From the NCBI GenBank assembly GCA_907165065.1, contig OU015526.1, positions 64,937,723-65,001,722 on the forward strand: a DNA stretch of 64,000 nt, read 5' to 3'. This document shows positions 40,209 through 52,578 of the stretch, piece after piece. Source of the DNA: Caprimulgus europaeus (Eukaryota; Chordata; Aves; Caprimulgiformes; Caprimulgidae). The notes below the pieces were generated by a model, which did not search any database, had not been told where the DNA came from, and saw only the letters and a list, made by a program, of their open reading frames with translations. Every line of letters begins with the position of its first letter. Position 1 is the stretch's first letter. Both the position numbers and the translations under genes were made by a program.

Positions 40209-40475
40209 CACAGAACCACAGAATGGCTGAGGTCAGAAGGAACTTCCAGAGGTCATTTTGTCCAGCCCCTCTGCTCAAGCAGGGCCACCCAGAGCCTGTT
40301 GCCCAAGACCATGTCCACATGGCTTTTGAGTATCTCAAAGGATGGAGACTCCACAACTTCTCTGGGCAACTACCTCAGTGATTGGTCATCCTCATAGTAA
40401 AAAAAAAAAAAAAGTGCTTCCTGGTGTTCAGACAGACACTCCTGTGTTTCAGTAGATGCCCTCTTTGAATGGAGT
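40209..40475 (-). mobile_element. CR1 LINE 3' end, minus strand, moderately old
   Basis: Read on the + strand: CACAGAACCACAGAATGGCT, then GAGGTCATTTTGTCCAGCCC, CTCTGCTCAAGCAGGGCCAC, GAGACTCCACAACTTCTCTG, GGCAACTACCTCAGTGATTG, then an inserted or expanded A15 run where intact copies have a short A tract, and CTTCCTGGTGTTCAGACAG. It is 5'-truncated and visibly diverged, with ORF2 lost. The right edge is approximate; weak similarity may reach 40500. Confidence 0.92.
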
Positions 40476-43400
40476 AACTCTTCTCCTTGACGGGGAAGAC
40501 ACTTTGTGTCATTAGTTTCTACTGATTAAATGTGAGTTTTATATGGTGGGATGGAAATCATGGGAGGGAGCATGCAATGTTGAGGTGGAAGGACAAGAAC
40601 AAGTGGGGAGACAAATTGTGTCAAAAAGCGTGGAAAAAAAGGGAAGGGGGATTTGTAGAGAGGGACCGCTACACACTACCCAGCTCTTTGAGTCTCAGCT
40701 AGAAATGCTGGTGTTGTCATCCCACCTTGAACAGCTTTTGGGTGCCAATCCTTTGCAGTCCTCTGAAACGTTATAAAACAGAGGGATTATAACAGAAAAG
40801 AACAACTGTATTGAAATTTAAAAACAAAATGAGAAGATCCACAACAACAAAGAGACTAAAGCTTGCATTTCCAATTATAAATCTGGTAATTGTATTTCCA
40901 GTGAATCTTGTTCTTGGGGACTTGCAGGAAATGTCTAATGAATTTATGAGAAGGAGAGCTGTAGACCAAAAAAGTATTAAAATGGGTTTATTGGTGAAAG
41001 TTCCAAAGTAATTTCAGATGGAATGCATTACAGGGATGTAAATCATCAAAGTGCAAAATTTTGGTATCAAGTAAGCGTGAAATTTTTGCTGACTGACTTG
41101 ATGAACAGGAATCTGGTATGAAGAAATGTGATTGTTTCATTAATATAAATATGATCTGCCTTGCAAACACTAAAATCCTTTAACCATAAAAGCGTTGATA
41201 AACGGTGTCACTGTAGAAGTTAAGACATTTGTATTTATAATACATTTTTGCCTAGGATAACTGTATTGTATTATTTTCTAAATTATGGATGTGACCAATC
41301 ATGAAGTTATTTAAACTTAATTATCATTAAGAGAGTCATATGCTGGAAATACACTAGAGTGTGAGGGTACCTAAAGCACCTGGCCAGTCTTGTCTTCGCT
41401 TTTTCCACTGAACCAGCTTTCCTTAAGGAGAGTAATGGGCTTGAAGTCAGAAATCACAGCTGGTCTTGCGTATGCTTTGCATTTTTAGTTCATTTGTTCA
41501 AGTTCCAGACAAGTATGAGGTAATCTGTCCTAAATCAAAATTATATCGCTTCTTAAGTTGCTAAAGCTGATCTTTCATTCTTCTTTTGGTTTGAAGGTAG
41601 GAAAGAAGGAAGGCATTTTTTCATCTCCAAATGGTGCTGAAGACTACAGGAAAAATGACCATAATCTTCCAGTTATTTTGAATATTTGCTGGGAGATTTT
41701 TGTCTGCTTAAAAAGGAAGAATTAACAAATTGTATTAGTTATAGGGAATCTTGGCCTTTTTTTGAATACAAAGATGTGATATTCAATGAATTTCAGATTA
41801 TGCTGTTGATTTCTGCTCCAGGAAGTTTGCCTTAAAGCTAGTTCTTCTATTTTAAGTCAGAAATGTAGATCTCTTGACCTCTGAGGTAGAAAGAAGCATA
41901 GTCACTACAGTAACAGAAGTTTCTAGGGTTGCCTTTCTTTTTTACCTGAACATTGGCTTTTTGCTTGGTTAAAGTAGGAGGAAATTTGGCTGAAGGAAAT
42001 TTTTCAAAGTCTAATTTGATGCCGTCTTATTTAAATGGCCTCCTGGATATAGTAAATGTGTTGTGCACCTCAGTGAGCAGCCTAGTAACAAAGAAACCCT
42101 ACCTCTGCTGTGTGTTTGAACAGCAGGTTATCCAAGACTTCGCTTCAATAGTGGAAGGGATGAAATTTCTTGTGTAGCAATCTGCGGGGACTCGGCACAG
42201 CTGTGGGAACCGAGATTGCCTCAAAGATAGGTTTACGGAAAAGAAGTACCATTCTCCATCTGCCTTTGTGCCAGGCTGCTCTGAACACAGAAACAAAACA
42301 ACGTGGGCTGCAAGATCGAGGGTCCAACCCACCAGTCCCCTGGGGTGACTCTCAGTCTGCCTTACCAGGCACCAAGGTGGATCTTTTTGCCCTAACCAAA
42401 GGGATCCAGCAGCCTTCTAGAGACTCGTCTTTGCCTGAAGGATTGCAAAGTATTGCCAGCCTGAAAATTCAGTGGTAGATAAATTCAGTTCTTTGGCAAG
42501 CAGAGGCACTGTGCAACTGTTTAGCAATGGGCCAGATGCATAATATCCCATAGATACTCTTTCTTTTTTTTTTTTTTTTGGAAGTACTGTGTAGTCTCTG
42601 CTTCCAGAAGGCCACACAAGAGGGAAAGTGATATGTTGTGTGTAATGTATTTTTTCAGGAACAGGTGATCTTCCTATGGTTTTCCCATGCGCTGTAAGTG
42701 AGAGAACTTCCCAAGGCTCTAACACCCCCCAGCAGAAAATAAATAGAAACTAAAGCCTCTGTGGGTGTCTCAAAAATATTTTCATTTGAATTCAGGTAGA
42801 AAAAATATCAAGGTATGAGAATTTAAATGCCAGAATATGGAGCTCTTGAATAATTTGCTTAATTAGCATAACTTAAATTTTTATAAAATACTACTGGTAA
42901 ACAGGAAAGTTTACCTTATTGAACATTTAAAGCAGCAATACTTTTTATGGTGTAGAGGCTGAAATCGATACAGTGTAGAAAGGCGTTTTCCACACCATTT
43001 TGCAGTTTGTGCACCCACGAATTTTGTAGGTCTGTGTTACTAGAATTAATTATACATACAGTTCTTCACTCTCCACTCTTCTGTTCATTCACTGTAATGG
43101 AGTCAGTGTTTTTCCGTCACGGGCTGCAATTTTCCTTTTAACCACTTTCATAAGGTCAGTGGCCTCTCTAAATTCGACATCACTTAGTGTAGATGTCCAT
43201 ATGTTTTCACAGAAATTTCTATGTGGGATTTGAAATTGACTCTGTTCCTGACCTGTTGCAAGAATCTGTTGTACAACCTATCAAACAGAAATATTAGGTG
43301 AAGAGCAAGCAGATGGGTGATCTGCTGAGGGCAAGAGAGCTGGTCAGATTCATGGAGCAGCTGCTACTCTTACTTGATATGCTATGGTTAATAGGTGTAA

Positions 43401-44929
43401 AATAAAATTTAAATAATTAAGTCATTGTAGGTTGAAGCTGCCACCAGCCTTTCATGCATAGATATAAAAAAGACTTTTCCTGGTTTTCGCTCTGGCAGGC
43501 AGTATTGCTCAGTGACATGAAGTCTTTGCTCCTGCTTGGCTTTTGTTACTAGGAGGTTGGAGTTCAGGAGGCTGGTAGGAGGAAGGAGCTAGAAGGGTTT
43601 GCACAGGGACCCTAAAAAGGGGAAAAATACAAGCAGAAGGAAGTGTGACACAAAAAAAGGAAAATCTGATAAAGGATGGAGCATGTATTAATTGAGTATT
43701 TTAAAGCTAGGGAAAGGTGGATTGGGAGGAAAAGCTTTCCTTGTGGCTCTTGGAATATGTGGGCTGCATGAGAAACTCTTGAGTGATGCTGAAGAATAAA
43801 TGCTGGGTGAATGTTAAATGTGGAGTCCAGCACTAACAGAGCAAGCATATTGTGGTGGTGTTTCAGAAAGGAAGGAGTAGGTTTGGGAAACATCTAGGTG
43901 ATAAAGTGTCTTGGTTTTAAAACAAGCAAAGAATGTGCCAGTTGAGCAGCTGCAGTGCCTCAAAGAACCACAGGTTGGTTAATGGCTGGGAAAATTATTT
44001 GAAGAAATATTTTTATATCAAGTAAGCTAAAAGTCCACATTGATTCCTTTTCCAAAAGCATGAATAATTTCTTCCTTCCCCCAAGACTTTCCAACATTCA
44101 CAAATATTTCTCTTTTTTTTATTGTAATGGTTATTTACTGTAAGTGGGTGTTGCTGTAGAGAGGGAGAGATGAGTACAAGGATGAGAATTTAAATGTGGG
44201 CTGCTGTCTAGCCTTGGAAAGCACTTGCATGATGCTACGAGGTCTGCATGCAATTATTCCTCTCCTGCACTCTTTTGTGTTTTGTTCTTTGTCTTATGAA
44301 TACTAGTTTCTAGACTGCTTCATCTATAAAATAGTTTATTCAGTAGGTGATAGCCAGCCTGCACAAGCACCATAAGCAGTAAACAGAACATACATGCAGT
44401 GGTGAGGTAGGTTTATCTTGGGTAATCTCTGTTTCCACAGATTCAAGCATCACACAGGCTTTCATGTGCTTACCTTCTACATCTTTATAAGAGAGAGGAA
44501 ATTTTGTCATTTTTAGGATGTGACACAGAACTGAGTTGCAGCAGTTTTGGGGTTTTTTTTAGTTGTTTCTTTTTAAACACATCACAGGATAACATTGCAT
44601 TAGATCAGAGTCTTCACAGAGGTGGGATGGCCCTGTGAATGTGTGCTGATTTAAGGTAGCCATAAATATTTTGGCTAACAAAAGTTCCAATTGTCACAGC
44701 CGTTAGTTTAGTGTTTTCGTGTATACTTCAACTGCCTTTTCTTCACCAAGGAATGGATTTTTTCCATATACTGCATAGGAAAGGTAGAGGGGGTTCTTCC
44801 TGGGAAATTAATCTGTTTGGTAATAGTTCCAAGATGGCTGAGCCACTTTAACGTTGTTACACAAATTCCATATGTTGAGATGCACCAAGTATTTCAAGCA
44901 AACAGGGAGGTATTCACACAAGCATGGTA
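40476..44929 (+). other. NR3C2: NR3C2 downstream intron, no gene seen
   Basis: AT-rich intron. A patch at about 42180-42440 is a little richer in CpG (CTGCGGGGACTCGGCACAGC, AACGTGGG, GATCGAGG) and carries a 102-codon frame that matches nothing known to me. A T run of about 16 lies near 42556. No RNA gene or recognised transposon is present. Confidence 0.6.
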
Positions 44930-45330
44930 CAAATAATGCTGGAAATGCTTATGTGGAGTGTTGTGTATACTTCTGGTCACCAGCATGTTGTAGTTAATTT
45001 GATTCAGAATCAAGTTAGCACATCAGGAGAGCTGCTGAAATGATCTGGGGAATAAAAATTTATCTTATGTCAGGTGACTAAATGCTTTTAGCTTTTTTTA
45101 GCTTACCCAAAAAGAGTCTGAGTTGGGACATGATTGCTGTCTATAAATATTTCAGAGTTGAGGAATAGACAACTGAGAGGGTGGAGAATTTATTTTGAAC
45201 TAAGAACTGTACTGAAATAAGAGCAAATGGGTAAAAATGACAATAGTTAGTTTGATATTTTGAGAAGGCTGCAAACCTCCAGAAAGAGAGACTTTTAGGG
45301 GCACTTTCCTGAAAGGAGTCAGAAGGATTT
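44930..45330 (+). mobile_element. Ancient CR1/L3-like LINE relic, sense on + strand
   Basis: The sequence follows, with heavy divergence, the end of ORF2 and 3' region of an old CR1-group element: TACTTCTGGTCACCAGCATG, then AATGATCTGGGGAATAAAAA, then GGGACATGATTGCTGTCTAT directly followed by AAATATTTCAGAGTTGAGG, then AAATAAGAGCAAATGGGTAA. The block GGxGACATGATTGCTGTCTAxAAxTATTTCAG is highly characteristic of this group. There is no open frame. It is much older than the copies at 13 and 17 kb. Edges are approximate. Confidence 0.72.
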
Positions 45331-47439
45331 ACATACCTACTTTGAAATGGGGTGTAAGAGAAGTAACTGATGTATAATACAAATTGGTTATCTGTGATTG
45401 TAAAGGATAAGCCAGAGAGGTCTCTTTTAGTTAATAATGTGTCCTGATAAGGCTGAAGAGTTCACCTGACTCCAGAAATGAAGGAAATAGGAGTAGTAAA
45501 AGAGAGGATGAACCATCTAAGACATTTCTAGGGTATTCCACTTGTAATGGTGGTGGATGCCCAGATCTTCACAGGAGTACAAGACTCCAGTTTTTAAAAA
45601 TTAATGTAAAGTGCTCAGATCTTGTATAAGGCAGAATGGCTTTGTATTTGTACTAGCAGATGAATGTCTCCTGTGATGACTTTCCTCATTTCCAGTTCAG
45701 AAAAGCAAGTTGAGGAGAGTGAAGTCCTTTTGAAATAACTCCATCCTATGCAGCTAAGCCTCTGCAGATACCCCCAAACCCCCTCAGGTGACCTTATGCT
45801 TGGTTACATTTGTTGGTGACCTCCTCAAGTGAAAGCCTGGCTACTGAGAAATCCTCTGTCGTTGAAGTGTAACTGGTCTGGCTTCTTGGTCACTGTGCTG
45901 CTGGGGTTTTTTTGTAATGCCTAGTACAATACAACTGTAAATGGATAACTAAAGCATGAACGAACATTCAAATTGGAATTTGCAATTGGACATAAATATA
46001 TATACAAGATCTATATCAAACAGCATAAAACTTATCAAATATCATAAAATATCCTTAGTCAGAGGCTTTAGTTCCTTACAGCTATGGTACTGCTCCTTAA
46101 GAGATACCATTTTATAAAACACTGTTATCTACCTACCTTTGCAGCCTATCGAAGCAATGGTATAATTTTCACTTTGAGTAGCAAAAGGCACTTCTCTGCT
46201 ACAACCCTGAAGGTTCAGAAAATTTTTAGAGCCTGAAAAGGCTCTTCCAGTCTCAGGTTAAGTAGTTAAGAGCCAAAAGGGCATAATCCTGCAAGATGCC
46301 TTCAGCAAAACAATGTTAGAGATAAGGAATTTTGAAGTGTCAGGGCTTAAAGAAATTCTAAATAGATAAAACCTCAAAATAAATGTATAAATACATAAAG
46401 CCAGAAACAAACCATCTTTTTGTACTTCCTAATCCCATTTTAAATAAAAGGGTGGGAAAACAGTCTCCAGACGAAAAAAAGTGAGATAAAATGTACATAC
46501 AGATCTGTCTGTTATAGACAGAGGGAACAAGACATCTGCTAGCATCTTGGATATAAATAGAGTGGGAAAAGGTAATGGCAAATCTCCCATTGCCTTAAAA
46601 GAAGCCAGGATTTCAGCCTTTTTTTGCAGCACAGTTTTAGGTTGTTGAAGGTTGAGAGTACCTCTGTTAGGTTTGAAGTCTAGACTTAGACTGAGGCAGC
46701 TTTGTCAGATTTTTTAGAAACAATAATGGCCTGTGGTCAACTTTGAAGCCTACAGCTCTTTATTGTTTAAGGAGAAGAAATTCTGTAAGACTGAATTTTT
46801 ACCTGGTTTTAGCTTATAAAATTGTTTGGTGCCATGTCTCATGGCTGAGTTGCTAAATCCAGGGCCCTAAGAAAGGGAACGTGGGTTGGTCAGTCCATTC
46901 CCACTCGGTTCAAAAGTGATGATGATGTGGGGCTTTTGTATGCACCCTGTCCACTAAAAGCAAGTAGAAACAAGGAGGCTTCTGTTCACCTCCTCCATCC
47001 CAGGTGTCAGGTGAAGGGATAACAGGGGCTACTGACAGTGTAGAGGGGGAGCTCTGTACTTGCTGCAGAACTGATGCAGCTGTTGGAGCAGCCAGTACAT
47101 GAGCTGAAGTCTAAAGTCTGTGTTTAGGTTCTGCATGCAGCAGATGAGAGCGTGTGCTTGGGATTCATGCATGCTGTGGTTCCTGTGCAGTAAAACTTGC
47201 TGATGTCCTGCTCCTGTTTGTGGGCAGTGTGACAGAGCCTTTCTGCTCCTGTTTCAGGGTTTGGAGTGGCAGGGCCGCCTGAAGTGGTTGTATCTTCTCC
47301 CACCCCTTTCTGCTCCTCTGTGCAAATTCTTAATTAGGTACAATCGTGGGTTTCAGGGTTTTTTAGCTGCTTGTTTTGATTATTTTTTTTTCAGTTTGCT
47401 ATTTTAAATATATATTGGGGAGAAAAAAAAAATAAAGTT

Positions 47440-47735
47440 TGCAAAATCACAACTAAATATGAAAATAATTAATACTAGTGGCTTGCATGGTCTTTGTTTA
47501 TCTGCACCACATGTAATGATTTCTAATTCAGCCTTAATTACACAGTCACATACAATTTTTTCCATTAGACCTCTGCCTTGTTCATTGAACAGATTGGATA
47601 ACATTCAATTAATGAGTAGCTATTCAGTATCTTGTATTCTTCTCATTGCTTAATGTATGGTCTTCTGCCTTTACTGCTGATTACTATTCATCCCTTGCTC
47701 AGAAGACGTAATTACTCATTTCTTGCAGAGCTTTT
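47440..47735. promoter_or_regulatory. Candidate conserved non-coding element, homeodomain-motif rich
   Basis: Repeat-free AT-rich stretch with closely spaced homeodomain-type sites: AATAATTAATAC, GCCTTAATTACAC, CATTCAATTAATGAG, ATTGCTTAATG and GACGTAATTACTC, plus GTTTATCTG and CACATGTAATG. The density and the absence of simple repeats resemble developmental enhancers. Conservation cannot be tested here. Confidence 0.35.
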
Positions 47736-47739
47736 CTGT

Positions 47740-48030
47740 AGTGTTCATCACTATAATATCTAAGTGCTTCACAAACATTGTTTAATTTGTCCTTGCAATA
47801 CAAGATAGGATGAGTGGTTATTACCTCTGTTTTACAGTCGAGGAGTTAAGACACAGATTAAGCTCAGACATACCCACTGATTTGGGGTTCATGATTTATG
47901 ATATCTAGGACCTCAAGGGGCAGAAGTACTTGGCATTTTATAGCACTTAATATGTCCAAAGTGCAATTCCCGTTGATTTTACTTGCAGCTATGATTGCTT
48001 AAACCACTGCAAATCAGACTCTGGTTCTCA
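47740..48030 (-). mobile_element. Ancient MIR-like/amniote SINE relic
   Basis: CTAAGTGCTTCACAAACATT, then GGTTATTACCTCTGTTTTAC followed by AGTCGAGGAGTTAAGACACA, parallels the reverse of a MIR/CORE-type element (AAGCGCTTTACAAACATT, CCCATTTTACAGATGAGGAA). Further right, AATTCCCGTTGATTTTACTT and TGCAAATCAGACTCTGG resemble another old amniote interspersed repeat. Both are from recalled consensus. It is heavily diverged; exact family and edges are uncertain. Confidence 0.5.
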
Positions 48031-48904
48031 AGTTGGATATTCAGGAAACAAGGAGGATAATTAGTGATTTTTCTTGCTTATTTTAATAATAAGTTTATGG
48101 CAAAGGAGATGCAGTCCAATTCTCCAGGGCACCATTCAACTGCCTCAGGCATCGACTTTCTCTCTTCTCTCTCTCTCTCCCATTCTTCTTTAAATCTCTG
48201 TAATCCTTTATATACTTTATTTTTGGTGGCAAGTGAACGTGCACTCTGAGGGCAAGAGTCCCTTTGACTTTGTGGTCCTGATTCTTCCTACATCAGGAAG
48301 ATTGTCCCCAGGGTAAGCTAGAGATATGGCAAGGTGGGACCAAGTGTGTAGATGTAAGATATAATATAGTTAAAGACTTATGTTAATCTGCTGTGGGGAT
48401 CATAATTCAGATTTTGAGTACTGGGAAATCTGAGACTTCTAACTTATTTAGTGACAGCAACCAGAGCAAGGTTCCTAGGTGGTGGTTGTGTGCAAGAAAC
48501 ATTGATTGATGGTGGTGCTTCCTGGGAAAGCTGCTTCCTGCTAAATAGTGACAAGGTGCCTTGGTATCTGTGCCTAAACTGTTTGACTGAAATGAATTTG
48601 GTAAGACTGTGATCCATCATATCTAGTACGTACTAGGGAGTTAATTAGAGGAGTTCCTCAAATTCATCCTTCTTTGTCCTTGTTCATACAGTACATCTCA
48701 ACATGTTTAATATTTCAGTTTGAACCTTTACACTGTAGGAGTTTTCTGCACAGGTTACTGAAACGTGTTATTGTGATGTGGTTAACTTACCATCTTTTCT
48801 GAATGTGCTGCAGATGTTTCCCAATATAATTTTCCTTTTTAGAAGCTGTTTGTTTCAAACTTCCTTGTGTAACAATCTAATATTTGGTATAGCATTTCTT
48901 TGAT

Positions 48905-49270
48905 ATGGAAGATCTAATCCAACCCTTCTGCTCAGAGCAAGTTGCTCAACTTTGTGTCCAGTGGGGTCTTGAGTATCTCTGAGGGGTGCTTGGAGGGCAA
49001 CCTGTTTGAGCCCTCAGGGCAACCTGTTTGACTATCCTCACCATTAAAAAAGAAAAAAAAAAAAAGCATTCTTGCTCTTCTTGAAGGCAGAAGTGACACT
49101 TGTGTCCATCTAGTCCTTGGGAGCCTCCCAGTTGATTGCCATGACTTTTCAAAGATAATCAAAGGTGGTCTCTCACTGACATGAGCCAGCTCCCTCAACA
49201 CTTGTGGATGCAACCCATGATGCTCCCTAGGTTGATCCTTCTCGTCCCAGGGTAAGTCTTCCTTGCCTCC
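48905..49270 (-). mobile_element. Rearranged old CR1 LINE, minus strand: 3' UTR joined to internal RT segment
   Basis: On the + strand the left part (48905-49050) is a diverged CR1 3' end (TCTAATCCAACCCTTCTGCT, GTCTTGAGTATCTCTGAGG). After an A-rich stretch (49048-49065), the right part (49066-49265) encodes on the minus strand a mid-reverse-transcriptase piece: GLHPQVLRELAHVSERP then IIFEKSWQS, the MHPRVLRELAD...IIFExSW block of CR1. In an intact element roughly a kilobase of ORF2 separates these parts, so there is an internal deletion or two insertions side by side. A 117-codon frame runs across the join by chance. Confidence 0.85.
48995..49031. repeat. Short tandem duplication inside the CR1 relic, 22 bp period
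   Basis: GGGCAACCTGTTTGA occurs at 48995-49009 and again at 49017-49031, so part of the CR1 3' UTR has been duplicated in tandem. Confidence 0.88.
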
Positions 49271-49362
49271 AGAATTTCCCTCCACTGTTGCTTTTCAAAG
49301 CAAAAGTATCTGCTTTGGATTTAGTTGATTCTCATCTAGAAAATGTCCCTGACTGAGGTTCC

Positions 49363-49382
49363 TTTTTTTTTTTTTTTTTTTT
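49363..49382. repeat. Poly(T) run, 20 T
   Basis: Twenty uninterrupted T, about 100 bp past the CR1 relic. No attached retroposed body was recognised on its antisense side. Confidence 0.9.
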
Positions 49383-50190
49383 CTTCTCTATCTAATTGCT
49401 TTATGTTGATGGACTTTGCAGTCTTTTAGTGGAAAAGTAAATAGCTCAGAGAACAGGAAGTGAGTGCAGGAGAAAAACAGCCAAGAGTTACCCTCTGAGA
49501 GCCTGGTTAACTGCTAGAGGAGCTCAGGCTTCTGTCTGGACCTAACAAAGATCTCCCACTGACTCACACTGCTGGTTAATATGTGGTTGCAAATGGGAAA
49601 GACAGACTTAAAAGCTCTGTCAAGTCTGAATGATATCCTGCCTCTCAGAATTGACTCCTCTGCTTCCTAACAGGTTATTTTTTTCTGATTTATTAAATAA
49701 TATTTTTTAAAAGGTCCATGTACGGAGTTTTTTCAATGGTACATCAAATGGCCAGTAATAAGAGCAAAAAGCTGTAATGGAATTACTGTTTTAGGAAGTA
49801 GGTTTTATTGAAACTATTCGATGACTCTTGCCTGGAAAAGAATCTGAGGAAATTCAAAAGGACTAAATAAATGCCTCAGAAAATAAATGTGGAAAGGTTG
49901 TATTTTAGAAATTTATTCTAGAGATTTAGAACATAAACTGACTTTCAAGCCACAGGGTGAGAAAAATACCGAAATGGAAATAGCCTCTGCAATAGAAAGA
50001 CAGATTCATTATTTTAAAACACAATGTGATGTCTATAAAACAGAAAAACAGTGTAAAATTGGGTTAGAAGAAAACTGAGTTTCTTTGGAACTTTTGTTAC
50101 TGTTCTTGCAAGATACCAACAAGAGGCATTGCCATTGTGTGTTACTGACCGTTGTGATAAATAGAGTATTTTGAATTCTTGTAGTGTTTC

Positions 50191-50212
50191 ACACCTTTTC
50201 CAGAAAAGGTGT
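50191..50212. repeat. Perfect small hairpin, 9 bp arms
   Basis: ACACCTTTT, loop CCAG, AAAAGGTGT. There is no T-run or other context to suggest a function. Confidence 0.85.
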
Positions 50213-52558
50213 CATTACTATCAGCATCAATGCAGTTGTATCAGATTTCTACATCTTGTCTTATTTGAAAGCCATATCCAGAATAGTGGAATTTTCTCCA
50301 CTCGTTTCCTGTACATGGCGTATCTGTATTCATTCAGACCACTACCAGGCATAAGAACTAGAGCATAGTTTTCTCTTTTGTACCCACCTATTCATTTTAC
50401 TTCATCCAGTAATTGGTTTATGTTGCAGCCTAATACAGAAAAGGACTGGACTTGGTGTTTTGTACTCATGGTTGCAAAGCCTTCTCCCTCGTTTCTTTAC
50501 ATGTAACAAATAACTCATGCAGCTCATGTATTGGCAGGAGACATATGGCAAACAGTCCTTGCAACGTCAGACCAGCGTTGCTTATTGCAGACCAGGCTGA
50601 TGAATGATGTTAAAAAAGGTAATGTTACTTTCTTGGGGAGAGACTGTATGATCCTGTGTGTGGGAACAGATCAGAACAACCAAGCTGTAACTTTTTCTAA
50701 CAGGAACAATTTAAGCTGCAGTTTGAAGGTTTACAAACCTTTTGCATGCTCTGCACAAGCACTGTGCTAAGCTGTTTCTTTGCTACGCTGGGACAACGCT
50801 TTTCATTTAAAGCTAATGCCCGTGGGGAAGAAGAACAGTAGTGCTCTACTTTCAAAACTTGGGCATTTATTTGAGTTTTCCATAAACATTTTTGGGATCT
50901 AACTAATGGATTTTTTCCATTTCTGAAAGAACATTTTTTTGTCTGTGGTATTTAGCTGTAGATGAGTATTATTATATGTATTTTCACAGGCTTGTGCTCT
51001 AATTTTTTTTCTAAGAATAATTGTATATTTGGAGCTAAGCATTCAATTATTTATTCATCCATTTTACCACGTGGACTTAGCAAATGGATTTGGGTTAGCC
51101 TATACACCATATCATGCATGCAAATTCCGCTCTTAACAATACTGCTTGAAATTATGTAAGCGATAGGTGCTAATTTTCTCTCATACAACAGAATGATAAT
51201 GATGGACTATTGGGAAAAATAATAATAAGTACTTCTTAGGTTATGTGCACTGGCATACTAAACTATTCATAAAATTAAAAGAGGAGAATGAAAAGACACT
51301 AACCTATTTTAAAATTATTTATTTTACTTCCAGTCTTTTTAGTAATGACAGGAAGACACTATTCTTACAGCAATACCACCATATTCGTGAATGAAACTAT
51401 CCAATTGTACATTCATTTGTTTGGGGGAGGGTGGTTGTTAATAAATTCATATATAAGGTGCACGCAGCCAGGTAGTTGAATTCTAGATACTCCAGTGTTT
51501 TATAGAGCCCTGAGAACTACAAGTGGTATTTCATATTCTCATACTTCTGCAGTGTCATCATGCAGGTACTCTGTGCTGAATGTAGGGCAGCAGGCAGTCT
51601 GTCAAGTACAGTAGATATGTGTGTATTTTAATACAGCAGGCTTGCAGATAGTTTCATAAAATAAATTAGGGTGCTGCAAGCACTTGGATACAGTGGTCAC
51701 ACTGGGCTGCATCTTTTCTTGTTTATCTTCTGTTTTGTGAAGGAATTCACTTCCATGTAAGAAGTTTAGAAAGAATACTTGCCAATTATTCTATGTTAAT
51801 TATTCATTTAAAAGTAGGAAGAGGAAATATGACAAGGATGAGATCTTTCACTAGCTGTTTAATAATAAAGGATATTTCATTGAAAGCATACAAAAAAGTG
51901 AAGGACGTAAAAGCACAAGCAAAGCATACCTATTAGTACATGCTCAGGGTTCTGTGATAAGACAAAAGAGGGTTGAACAGCAGAGGTTTTTTTGAACAGT
52001 ATTTGGGTAAATTTGCTTACTTGAGCATCCCTTTTTCTGTAGTGTTAGAAAATGTTCCAGAAATAGAGAAGCGAAGGACAGCATAATCTTCCTGACTTCA
52101 TTTCAGCCCTTCCTATTGCCTTCCTATTCTCACACTTGCTATATTTTCTATTACCATTCCACTAAGACTGGGAGAAAGTCCTTGTTACTGTCACCATTCT
52201 TTCTGTCCTTGAAGCCTTCAATAACAAGTTCACAAGGCAAGAACAGTAAGCTGCCAAGAAAAAAACAAGTGGGAAATGCTATGTGTGCTTCTACAAGCAA
52301 AGGTACCCACTTAGATTCAGCAGGCAAAGGCACATCTGAAGTATTGCCATAGAATGCAGGTGGGGGTAATCCAAAATCCATATGCATGTGTGTTATGCAA
52401 TCCATAATCCAGAGTCTGTATGGATGTGAATTTCTTGGAGGCTTCACTTAAAATGAAGATTGTCAGCTGAAGAAGTGAGGGAAATCCTTAGAATTAAACT
52501 ATTTTGCTAGAGATGTGAGACAAATTAAGATTTCAGCTGAAATCAGAAACAAAGGTTT

Positions 52559-52578
52559 AGAGAGAGAGAGAGAGAGAG
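52559..52578. repeat. (AG)n microsatellite
   Basis: About ten AG units, continued by an impure GAGAGAAGAG purine run. Confidence 0.9.

Larger units (their letters stand above)
45331..48904 (+). other. NR3C2: NR3C2 downstream intron with a motif-rich patch and an old SINE-like relic
   Basis: Besides the separately listed element candidate at about 47.44-47.73 kb and the relic at 47.74-48.03 kb, I see no gene. A short CT-rich microsatellite-like run (TCTTCTCTCTCTCTCC) lies at about 48165. Open frames are short. Confidence 0.6.

Noticed and set aside
42170-42478. CpG-containing 102-codon frame as a retrogene
   Set aside because: No protein family recognised, no poly(A) tail in the right place, and it is too short to support.
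48932-49285. 117-codon minus strand frame as a gene
   Set aside because: It is CR1 reverse transcriptase and 3' UTR read across a rearrangement.
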